Shown in pieces: positions 1-6,279 of a DNA stretch of 64,000 nt (the stretch's first letter is position 1; each line of letters opens with the position of its first letter). The DNA comes from JAKPUX01 sp035353815 (GTDB taxonomy: Bacteria; Zhuqueibacterota; Zhuqueibacteria; Residuimicrobiales; Residuimicrobiaceae): contig DAOQAG010000007.1 of the NCBI GenBank assembly GCA_035353815.1, positions 1 to 64,000 on the forward strand. Reading direction: 5' to 3'. The notes beneath the pieces were generated by a model that had not been told where the DNA came from, ran no database searches, and saw only the letters and a list, made by a program, of their open reading frames with translations. A program made the translations under genes and the position numbers.

Positions 1-2
1 GC

Positions 3-128
3 CTGCAACTTTTAGCTCTGCTCACCGACAGCAGACCGGCGATTCCGGAACCGCTGGCCGCTCACTTTCCCGAATTACGCGCCATCGGAACCCTGCCGCC
101 TACCCAGGGCACACTCCCCCTTTTTTGA
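3..128 (+). CDS. C-terminal fragment of an unrecognised protein (5' truncated by window)
   Basis: The third forward frame is open from the window edge to a TGA at 126-128 and encodes the last 41 residues of a protein. The fragment is rich in Leu, Pro and Ala (starts LQLLALLTDS, ends TQGTLPLF) and contains no motif I recognise. The other two forward frames are closed or lack a sensible context, and the next gene on this strand begins 65 bases later with its own ribosome binding site. The assignment rests only on the open frame and on position, so the function is unknown and the reality of the gene is moderately likely. Confidence 0.4.
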   Translation: MQLLALLTDSRPAIPEPLAAHFPELRAIGTLPPTQGTLPLF

Positions 129-192
129 TCACCAGTTGAATCCTTTGCCGGCGCTTCACATCTAATATCCAAACACAACAGAGAGGTCGTCC

Positions 193-366
193 ATGAATAT
201 AGCCGGTATACTGGTTTTGTTTGGAATCTGGTTCATTTTTGTGCGGTTTTTAGCGCCGCGGCTTGGCGTTCCCACCTGAATGTCTGCCGCCTGTACTCCT
301 CCGGCGGAGGAGAAACGCAGCCAGGAAGAACAGCAGCCCGCTGCAATTGACAGAAAGGAAAGATAG
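193..366 (+). CDS. Candidate small membrane selenoprotein (in-frame TGA at 277-279)
   Basis: An ATG at 193, preceded by GAGAGG at a spacing of 6, opens a 28-codon frame that is one hydrophobic helix (residues 3-20) ending in LAPRLGVPT before TGA at 277. The same frame continues without a stop for another 28 codons to TAG at 364, four bases before the next gene's ATG at 371. Read through, the product is 57 residues with the motif GVPT-U-MSAAC, so the TGA position would form a U-x4-C pair with Cys34. A perfect 7-bp hairpin lies 17-33 bases after the TGA, at the distance expected for a bacterial SECIS element. Seen: frame, hairpin, tight spacing. Inferred: selenocysteine insertion. The alternative is a 28-residue membrane peptide with a real TGA stop, possibly followed by a second peptide from ATG 280. 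No Sec machinery gene is in this window. Confidence 0.5.
296..312 (+). promoter_or_regulatory. SECIS-like hairpin downstream of the in-frame TGA
   Basis: CTCCTCC at 296-302 pairs perfectly with GGAGGAG at 306-312 around a GGC loop. The loop lies 24-26 bases after the TGA, inside the roughly 16-37 base range known for bacterial SECIS loops, and carries a G at its first positions as those elements do. It lies in the coding frame, as bacterial SECIS elements must. It has no T-run, so it is not a terminator. Functional role is inferred. Confidence 0.45.
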
Positions 367-370
367 CGAC

Positions 371-580
371 ATGCCCATTTATGAATACCGCTGCAGAGGG
401 TGCGGACATGTCTTTGAGGCGTATCAAAAAATCGGCGCCGATGGCACTGAGCTCAAGTGCCCGCAGTGTGCTGCTTCTGCCCCGGACAAGATCTTTTCAA
501 CCATCGCTGCAACCAACAAAAGCGGTTCCGGGGGATATACCTCCGGCGCCTCGGGCTGTGGCAGCGGAGGCTTTTCCTGA
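371..580 (+). CDS. FmdB-family zinc ribbon protein
   Basis: This 69-residue protein begins MPIYEYRCRGCGHVFE, the signature of the FmdB/CxxC_CxxC_SSSS putative regulatory family. Two CxxC pairs (CRGC near residues 8-11 and CPQC near 34-37) should bind one zinc, and the C-terminus is a flexible Gly/Ser-rich tail with one further Cys, as is usual. Members are linked by old literature to formamidase regulation, but no molecular function is established. The ATG at 371 has an AAAGGAAAG ribosome binding site ending about 8 bases upstream. It follows the candidate selenoprotein frame by four bases and precedes the DUF6132-like gene, suggesting one transcript of three tiny genes ending at the terminator at 846. 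Confidence 0.85.
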   Translation: MPIYEYRCRGCGHVFEAYQKIGADGTELKCPQCAASAPDKIFSTIAATNKSGSGGYTSGASGCGSGGFS

Positions 581-629
581 GCATCATGATCGCGGACCGG
601 CGGTTCGCTTGAGAAGACAAGGAAATCAC

Positions 630-836
630 ATGAACAAGAAGACGATTCGCATCGGCCTGGGCCTGCTGCTGGGCGGCGCGGCAGGTTTTGCCTGGTATTA
701 TTTTATCGGCTGCCGCACCGGGAGTTGCCCCATAAGCGGCAATCCCTGGATCAGTTCCTCTTACGGAGCACTGATCGGCCTGATGATGGCCATCCCATCC
801 CGTGCCGCAAAGAAATCCCGCACGGAATCGAGTTAA
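630..836 (+). CDS. DUF6132-like small membrane protein
   Basis: A 68-residue protein with two predicted membrane segments (about residues 6-24 and 44-60) joined by a loop carrying GCRTGSCPISGNPW. The GCxTGxCP loop, the length and the SYGALIGL second helix match what I remember as the DUF6132 family, whose function is unknown. The two Cys in the loop could form a disulfide or bind a metal. The ATG at 630 is preceded by AAGGAAA. It closes the small-gene cluster; the stop at 834 is followed ten bases later by a strong terminator. The co-location of three Cys- or U-containing small proteins hints at thiol or metal chemistry at the membrane, but this is inference. Confidence 0.7.
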   Translation: MNKKTIRIGLGLLLGGAAGFAWYYFIGCRTGSCPISGNPWISSSYGALIGLMMAIPSRAAKKSRTESS

Positions 837-845
837 CAAAAAAAA

Positions 846-871
846 GGCTGCAGCAGTTGCAGCCTTTTTTT
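846..871. terminator. Bidirectional rho-independent terminator
   Basis: GGCTGCA (846-852) and TGCAGCC (858-864) form a 7-bp stem, flanked by an A-run on the left and a T-run on the right, so it can end both the forward small-gene transcript and the converging iron operon on the minus strand. Confidence 0.9.
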
Positions 872-877
872 ATGGGC

Positions 878-3253
878 TCAACGCTCCATCCGCCAGCTGA
901 CCATAATGTTGCGGCCGGGTTCGATGGCCACCAATCCCCGGTTCGTCGCCAGATGATTACGGTAGGATCGGTTGGTCAGGTTTTCGACGCCGAAGCTGAG
1001 AAACATCCGGGTCTCGAGCACGTTAAAAGCGCGGCTGTTGAGATACAGATTATAATACGCATAGCCGGGCGTGCGCAGTTCACCGGCGGCGATACGGTTC
1101 TGGGTGGCGAAGAGCTCGGCGGTCAGATCGATGGAGAGCCACTCGAGACCCTCCTGATGATAGCCCAGCGATCCGTTGAAAGGGGCGATCTGGGGCAGCG
1201 GCGTGCCCGCGAAGAGATCGTTGCCGCGCACATAAGCGGCGCGTGCCCACACCGCGCTGGTGCGCACGGGCTTGAAATCGATCCGGAAATCTCCGCCGTA
1301 GAGTTCCGCCTTGCCCACATTGGTCTTGAGCAGTGCCTTGCGGTTTTCATAGGTGCCGGGCATCTCCACCACCAGATCCTGCATGCGGTTATAAAAGCCG
1401 TTGAGCTGCACCTGGAGCGCATCGGACCAGATCCGCAAACCGAGATCGGCAAAGTTCCCCTGTTCAGGATTCAGTCCGGGATCTCCCACCTTGACGAGGC
1501 TGCCCTGGTCGATATACTGATAGCGCTCCTCCAGGGAGGGCGCGCGGAAGGAGCGCGCCAGATTGAGGGTGACGTCCATTTGCGGCTGGAGGCGGAAGAG
1601 CAGGCTGAAATTTCCGCTCCAGGAATTGGTCTTGTGGTCCGCGGCCGGCCACAAGACGACCTGGCCGGCGGGATGGCCGTTGCGCACCCCGTCGACAATT
1701 TCGTAAAGCGGATTGAGCGTTTCCTGATTTTCCGTGCGGATCTGGTCGAGCCGGCCGCCGAGATTCAGCACCAGGCGCTCCTGCAGCACCCGCCATTCAT
1801 CCTGGGCGTAAAAGCCCACGCTGCGGAAGGTGCCATCGGGAAGCGGCGCCTCACCGAGGGTGCGCCGGATGCTCTTGTTGACCGTACCGTCCGCCTTGAG
1901 CAGGTCGATCCGCATCTCCTTGGTGCGGTAGCCGGCATAGTCCTTTTGCCAGCCATCGATCCCGGCGATGAGAAGATGGTGTTTTCCCGGGAAAAAATCG
2001 CCCTGAAGCTGCACGCCGTTGAGGTCATGGGTGGCGCCGGGCAGGATCCGCAGCACACTGATCTTGCGCGCCGGTTGTCCGCCGCCGGCGGGAAGCGAGG
2101 TAACCGTGTGGGGGAGATTCTCGACGTCCCGCCAGATCTTCTGATTATAGCCCTTGACCGTCAGCTGCGGCACGAAGCGCGAGAGATGCCGGAGGTGATA
2201 CTCGGCGCTGAAGAGCTGGCGTTTCTCGAAGGGATAGCGTACGGTCGCAGAGCTCGGGAAAAGGGGATAGCCGCCGGGGAGACCGACGTCCTTGGCGTAG
2301 AAGCGCTGGAAATTCACCTTGAACTCGTGATTGCGCAGGGGCTGAACTGCCAGGCGCGCCGAGAGTGAATTGTCTTGAAAGCGGCTGTTGGCCAGCACGC
2401 CTGCGGGCGTCTCGGCATCCTCCGCCTTGCGCAGCGCGCCGCTGAGCTGCGCATGCCAGGCGTGGCCGCCGGCGCTGAGGATGGCATGTCCCCGGCCGCC
2501 CTTGTTGACGCTGCTGTAGCCGCCGCTTAGCCCCGCATGCGCATAGGGGTTCTCCTGGTACCAGCCCTCCTTGCTGATGATATTGACTACTCCGCCGACC
2601 GCACCGGAGCCGTAGAGGGCGGAAGCGGCGCCCTTGATGACCTCGATCCGTTCGATGTCATTGAGGTCGAACATCGCGAGGCCGGCGGCGATGTCCGTGG
2701 CCGTGTCAATGCGGTTGCCATCGATCAGCATGACCAGGCTGTTGCGGCTCAATCCGCGGATGCTGACGCTGGTGCCCCAGATGCCGTCGCGCTGCAAGGC
2801 CACGCCGGGCTCCGTCTGCAAGGCATCGGCCACGGTCACTGGAGCGCTGGTTTCGAGACGGCCGCGGCTTACAACCGCAAGTGGCAGGGCGGTTTCGCGC
2901 AGGCTCGTGGCATAGCGCGGCGTCGTTACGGTAATGTCGAGGACGGGCAGGGGGGAGGCGGTCAGCTCGAAGCGGAGCACGGCTTCCTCGCGGCCGATTT
3001 CGACGCTTTTACTCTCCGGATGAAATCCGACGTAAGAGGCGCGCAAGATCTGCAAGCCGGCGGGGAGATGGGCAAACCGGAAGGTCCCGGCCGCATCCGT
3101 GATGGTGCCGGTATTCAGCTCCGGGCAGAAGACATTGGCACCCTGCAAGGGCTTGCCGGTCCCCTGATCAATCACGATCCCCGAGATGCGGCCGGTCTGG
3201 GCATGGGCAAGATGAGCGATCAGCAAAAGAAGGGGGATACCCAGGCGTTTCAT
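878..3253 (-). CDS. TonB-dependent outer-membrane receptor
   Basis: A 791-residue protein with an N-terminal signal peptide (MKRLGIPLLLLIAHLAHA), a carboxypeptidase-regulatory-like domain (about 20-105, with TGRISGIVIDQGTGKPLQGANV), a plug domain (about 115-230, with IRGLSRNSLVMLIDGNRID and the IERIEVIKGAASALYGSGA segment) and a 22-strand-type beta barrel ending in an aromatic/charged C-terminus. It imports a ligand across the outer membrane using TonB energy. It is the last gene of the DtxR-feoA-feoB operon, 46 bases after feoB with a clear AAGGAGA site, so an iron or iron-chelate ligand is the natural inference; the true ligand cannot be read from sequence. No tonB or exb genes lie in the window. 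Confidence 0.93.
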   Translation of the reverse strand: MKRLGIPLLLLIAHLAHAQTGRISGIVIDQGTGKPLQGANVFCPELNTGTITDAAGTFRFAHLPAGLQILRASYVGFHPESKSVEIGREEAVLRFELTASPLPVLDITVTTPRYATSLRETALPLAVVSRGRLETSAPVTVADALQTEPGVALQRDGIWGTSVSIRGLSRNSLVMLIDGNRIDTATDIAAGLAMFDLNDIERIEVIKGAASALYGSGAVGGVVNIISKEGWYQENPYAHAGLSGGYSSVNKGGRGHAILSAGGHAWHAQLSGALRKAEDAETPAGVLANSRFQDNSLSARLAVQPLRNHEFKVNFQRFYAKDVGLPGGYPLFPSSATVRYPFEKRQLFSAEYHLRHLSRFVPQLTVKGYNQKIWRDVENLPHTVTSLPAGGGQPARKISVLRILPGATHDLNGVQLQGDFFPGKHHLLIAGIDGWQKDYAGYRTKEMRIDLLKADGTVNKSIRRTLGEAPLPDGTFRSVGFYAQDEWRVLQERLVLNLGGRLDQIRTENQETLNPLYEIVDGVRNGHPAGQVVLWPAADHKTNSWSGNFSLLFRLQPQMDVTLNLARSFRAPSLEERYQYIDQGSLVKVGDPGLNPEQGNFADLGLRIWSDALQVQLNGFYNRMQDLVVEMPGTYENRKALLKTNVGKAELYGGDFRIDFKPVRTSAVWARAAYVRGNDLFAGTPLPQIAPFNGSLGYHQEGLEWLSIDLTAELFATQNRIAAGELRTPGYAYYNLYLNSRAFNVLETRMFLSFGVENLTNRSYRNHLATNRGLVAIEPGRNIMVSWRMER

Positions 3254-3276
3254 TGATTCTCCTTAACGGTTAATGA

Positions 3277-3288
3277 AAGATATATCTT
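3277..3288. promoter_or_regulatory. Perfect palindrome in the feoB-receptor gap
   Basis: AAGATATATCTT is a 12-bp perfect palindrome in the 46-base gap between feoB and the receptor gene. It may be an internal operator or an mRNA processing site; nothing confirms either. Confidence 0.25.
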
Positions 3289-3299
3289 ACCATTATGTA

Positions 3300-5273
3300 T
3301 TACAAAATCCAGGGCGCAAAATAGCGGACCGCAACCGCCAGCAGCACAGCGAGCAGGAGTGTCAAGAGGGAGGCAGCAAGAGCTTTCACCCAGCCCACTT
3401 CCCGCGTCAGGATGCCCAGGGTTGCGAGACAAGGAAAATAAAAGACGACAAATATCGTGAAAACCAGAATTTGCACCGGGCTCATCACGGTATCGATGTG
3501 CGTGGTGCCCAGGGCCTGGATCAGCATGATCATGGAAAGCTCCTTGCGCAGCACGCCAAAGATCAGGGTCATGCCGATCACTTCAGGTAGCCCGAGCAGC
3601 CGCAGCAGCGGCGCAAGCGCTGCATTGATGGCCCGCTCCCAGTGGTACAGCTCGGCGAAGCTGAGAACCAGACTGCCGGCGATGAGGATGGGCCAGGCAA
3701 AGATGACGAAATCCTTGCTGCGCAGCCAGGTCTTGGCGAGGATGGTTCTGGGATTGGGGATCTTGTAGGAGGGGATGACCAGCACCATGCCGGGCGAGTC
3801 CTCCGGCATCAGGCGCGCCAGCAGGGTCCCCACCAGCGTGATCACCACGATATTGAGCAGATAGATGAAAAGGGCGGCGGTTCCTCCCAAATAATATCCG
3901 GTCAGACCGAGGATGATCGTCATTCGTGCCGAACAGGGCACCAGGACGGCCGCCACCGCGGCAATAAAGCGGTCGCGCGGACTGGGGAGGATTCGCGTCG
4001 CCATCACCGCCGGGACGCTGCAGCCATAGCCCAGGATGCCGGGGAGCACGGCGGTGCCATGCAAGCCGAGACGGTGCATGAAATTATCCATGAGGAAGGC
4101 GATGCGCGGCAAATAGCCGATATCCTCGATCAGCGCCATGCCGATCAGAAAGGGGATCAGATAGGGCAGGACGATGGCGATGCCGCCGGCTACTCCCTGC
4201 AACAGCCCGCGGGCCATGTGCGCCGTCCATGAATGCGCAGGCAGCCAGGCGGAGAAGAGTGCCTCACCACGAGAGAAAAAGGCCAGAATCGGCCGTTCCA
4301 GCAGCGCGCCGAATTTGAAGATAAGATTGAAGAAGATAAAAAGGACGACCGCCATGATCAGGTAGCCCCACACCGGATGCATCACGATCTGGTCGAGCCG
4401 GCCGCGCCATTGCCGCCAGGAGCGGCGGGGATGCTCGATGAACGCGCATTGTTCAAAGATCTGCAATGAAAGGGCATGCCGTTCCGCCGCAATGACGGAA
4501 TCGGCCGGCTGACCATGGGCTTCCTCCAAAATCGCCTGGAAGTGGCCGAGTTCGCCGCGAAGTTTCGCGCCCCCCTGTTCGAGCAGGGGGGCAAAATAGG
4601 GATCCCCCTCCAGCAGCTTGATGGCGAGCAGCCGGTTGGAGATATCGGATGACACGGGATAGCGCTGCAGGGATTCGCTCAAGGCCGCCACCACCTGCTC
4701 CACATGCCGGCTCATCGGCCGGGCTTGCACCGGGAGCGGCGCCTGCAGGAGGGCAAAGGCCGCCGCGAACAGCTCGTCAATGCGCACGCCCCGCGCCGCA
4801 TTGGTGCTGAGGACCGGCAAACCCAGCAGACTACTGAGAGCGCTGGTGGAGAGGGTGATCCCCTTTCGTTCTGCCTCATCGATCATGTTCAGGCAGAGCA
4901 GCATCGGCTTGCCCAGTTCGAGCAGCTGCAGGGTCAGCTCAAGACTGCGGTCCAGATGCGCGGCATCGATGACGTTGATGATCAGCGAGACCGGCTCCTC
5001 AAGGAGGTAGCGTTGGGTTTCGCGCGCGGCGTTTTCGATCGCCGTGAGCGAGTAGATGCCCGGCAGATCGATCAGGTCGCAGGTCCGGCCGCCGATATCG
5101 ACGTGACTGCTCGTGTATTCCACCGTCACCCCGGGAAAGTTGGTGGTGATGGAGCGATATCCTGCCACCTGATTGAAAATGGTGCTCTTGCCGCAATTGG
5201 GTTGCCCCAGAAGGATAAGCTGGGGATGCTCCTGCAGTGCCAGCGCCGGTTTCGCCGCCTGGTGATTACGCAT
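3300..5273 (-). CDS. feoB: Ferrous iron transport protein B
   Basis: FeoB is an inner-membrane Fe(II) transporter fused to a cytosolic GTPase. The 657-residue product has G1 GQPNCGKS at residues 23-30, a DLPG G3 near 70, LNMIDEAERKG (G4) near 128, the helical GDI-type spacer, then Gate segments and about eight membrane helices (for example PRIAFLMDNFMHRLGLHGTA with GCSVPA, and the second Gate around VFYFPC). The conserved gate Cys is present in GYGCSVP and again in YFPCLAT. It is shorter than the E. coli protein (about 770) but within the family range. Its ATG at 5273 overlaps the feoA stop by 8 bases, indicating translational coupling. Confidence 0.96.
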   Translation of the reverse strand: MRNHQAAKPALALQEHPQLILLGQPNCGKSTIFNQVAGYRSITTNFPGVTVEYTSSHVDIGGRTCDLIDLPGIYSLTAIENAARETQRYLLEEPVSLIINVIDAAHLDRSLELTLQLLELGKPMLLCLNMIDEAERKGITLSTSALSSLLGLPVLSTNAARGVRIDELFAAAFALLQAPLPVQARPMSRHVEQVVAALSESLQRYPVSSDISNRLLAIKLLEGDPYFAPLLEQGGAKLRGELGHFQAILEEAHGQPADSVIAAERHALSLQIFEQCAFIEHPRRSWRQWRGRLDQIVMHPVWGYLIMAVVLFIFFNLIFKFGALLERPILAFFSRGEALFSAWLPAHSWTAHMARGLLQGVAGGIAIVLPYLIPFLIGMALIEDIGYLPRIAFLMDNFMHRLGLHGTAVLPGILGYGCSVPAVMATRILPSPRDRFIAAVAAVLVPCSARMTIILGLTGYYLGGTAALFIYLLNIVVITLVGTLLARLMPEDSPGMVLVIPSYKIPNPRTILAKTWLRSKDFVIFAWPILIAGSLVLSFAELYHWERAINAALAPLLRLLGLPEVIGMTLIFGVLRKELSMIMLIQALGTTHIDTVMSPVQILVFTIFVVFYFPCLATLGILTREVGWVKALAASLLTLLLAVLLAVAVRYFAPWIL

Positions 5274-5556
5274 GCTCCTCCACCGCCGCCAGATCGATGA
5301 GAATGGATTCGGCCATGCCGTTGCCGAGTGCGATTTCCATGGAGTGGATGCGGATCAGAACCGGGCCGCCGAGGTGAACGCCGCGCATCACCTGAATGGC
5401 ATCCCCGGTGTGAATGCCGACCTGATTCAGGGATTGGCGCAAACGCCAACCGCCCCGGATGGCCGCGATCCGGCCGCACGCCCCGGTATGCAATTCCGCC
5501 AACAGCAACGCTCCGGCCGCCGCTGCATTTTTCGCGGACTGAACTCTAGCGGACAT
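5266..5556 (-). CDS. feoA: FeoA domain protein
   Basis: FeoA is a small SH3-like cytosolic partner needed for FeoB activity. The best start is the ATG at 5556, giving 96 residues; the open frame continues further upstream but that part lies inside the regulator gene. Typical family features are GACGRIAAI, the LRQSLNQVGIHTGDAIQV stretch and a final GNGMAESILID strand where metal-binding or protein-contact residues usually sit. The gene overlaps the regulator by 11 bases upstream and feoB by 8 bases downstream, a fully coupled trio. The first 20 residues are longer than in most FeoA proteins and could be replaced by a later start. Confidence 0.88.
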   Translation of the reverse strand: MSARVQSAKNAAAAGALLLAELHTGACGRIAAIRGGWRLRQSLNQVGIHTGDAIQVMRGVHLGGPVLIRIHSMEIALGNGMAESILIDLAAVEEHA

Positions 5557-6055
5557 GCGGAGTCTCCTGCGCGCCGGTTTGTGCCGCATGAGCGCAGTGT
5601 TGGCAGGAAGCGGCGGCATCGCCGAACAGCCCGCAAGCACGGAACAGAATGGTCCCGCTGCGATCACGCTTCGGACACTGGTCAATAAAGATGAGGAAAC
5701 GGCCGATGGCCTGGAGGCTCTCCGGACTCAGGATGTGTTCCAGCGTGCAGGCTTCGCTTTCAGCAAGGCTCTCCTCCAGCCCCAGCACATGGGTCATAAA
5801 TTGCCGGATCGCATTGTGGCGTTTTTCCAGGACCTGGGCGACACGCTGGCCTTCGGCGGTGAGGACGACATGGCCATACTGTTCATGGAGGATCAGCGCC
5901 TTTTTGGCCAGGTGGTTAAGGGCGATCGAGACATTGGCGGGGGAGACGCCGCGGGCCCGGGCGATATCCTTGACGCGCGCCACCCGGTTCTGTTTTTCAA
6001 GATCGTGGATGACCTCGATATATTCCTGTGTCCGCTGATCATGAATGATGTCCAT
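5546..6055 (-). CDS. DtxR/MntR-family metal-dependent repressor
   Basis: A 169-residue regulator: N-terminal winged helix-turn-helix (RTQEYIEVIHDLEKQ...VSPANVSIALNHLAKKALI) followed by the dimerisation/metal domain with ESEACTLEH, matching the C-x2-E-H metal site of DtxR/IdeR. The C-terminus carries extra Cys residues (QCPKRD, ACGLFGD, CQHCAH) and lacks an SH3 domain. I prefer ATG 6055 because the upstream in-frame ATG at 6100 has no ribosome binding site and sits only a few bases from the predicted transcription start; a leaderless 184-residue form from 6100 remains possible. It heads feoAB and the TonB receptor, so it probably represses them when Fe(II) is sufficient. Confidence 0.9.
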   Translation of the reverse strand: MDIIHDQRTQEYIEVIHDLEKQNRVARVKDIARARGVSPANVSIALNHLAKKALILHEQYGHVVLTAEGQRVAQVLEKRHNAIRQFMTHVLGLEESLAESEACTLEHILSPESLQAIGRFLIFIDQCPKRDRSGTILFRACGLFGDAAASCQHCAHAAQTGAQETPHVR

Positions 6056-6102
6056 GGCAGTGCTGCCGCTCCCTGCATCTATGTTAAACAGATTGAACAT
6101 AT

Positions 6103-6116
6103 TTAAATGCGTTTAA
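6103..6116. promoter_or_regulatory. Probable metal-regulator operator
   Basis: TTAAA-TGCG-TTTAA is an inverted repeat that overlaps the -10 box of the iron operon promoter and its start point. Its place in front of a DtxR-type gene fits autoregulation; the binding protein is inferred. Confidence 0.4.
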
Positions 6117-6143
6117 TTTACAACAACCCGGTGCATTCCGCAA
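6115..6143 (-). promoter_or_regulatory. Promoter of the iron operon
   Basis: On the minus strand TTGCGG (6138-6143) and TAAATT (6115-6120) are 17 bases apart, upstream of the regulator gene and overlapping the inverted repeat at 6103. Confidence 0.5.
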
Positions 6144-6166
6144 CACTTTTTTTGGCGGATTTAGTG

Positions 6167-6195
6167 TTGACAAAAAGGGGGCTAATACCTATATT
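6167..6195 (+). promoter_or_regulatory. Promoter of the secreted PLD-type protein
   Basis: A consensus -35 TTGACA (6167-6172) and TATATT -10 (6190-6195) with a 17-base spacer, divergent from the iron operon promoter and about 85 bases before the first start codon of the next gene. Confidence 0.7.
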
Positions 6196-6279
6196 AATCA
6201 TACAGTAATTATTGCTATCCCCCTTTGCGGCGATCATGCCGTCAACCGTGCACGCCCGCGAGCGCGCCTGTCGATTGGA

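Noticed and set aside
725..2368. Long open frame opposite the TonB receptor
   Set aside because: Antisense to a clear family protein; composition is typical of shadow frames in GC-rich DNA and there is no ribosome binding site.
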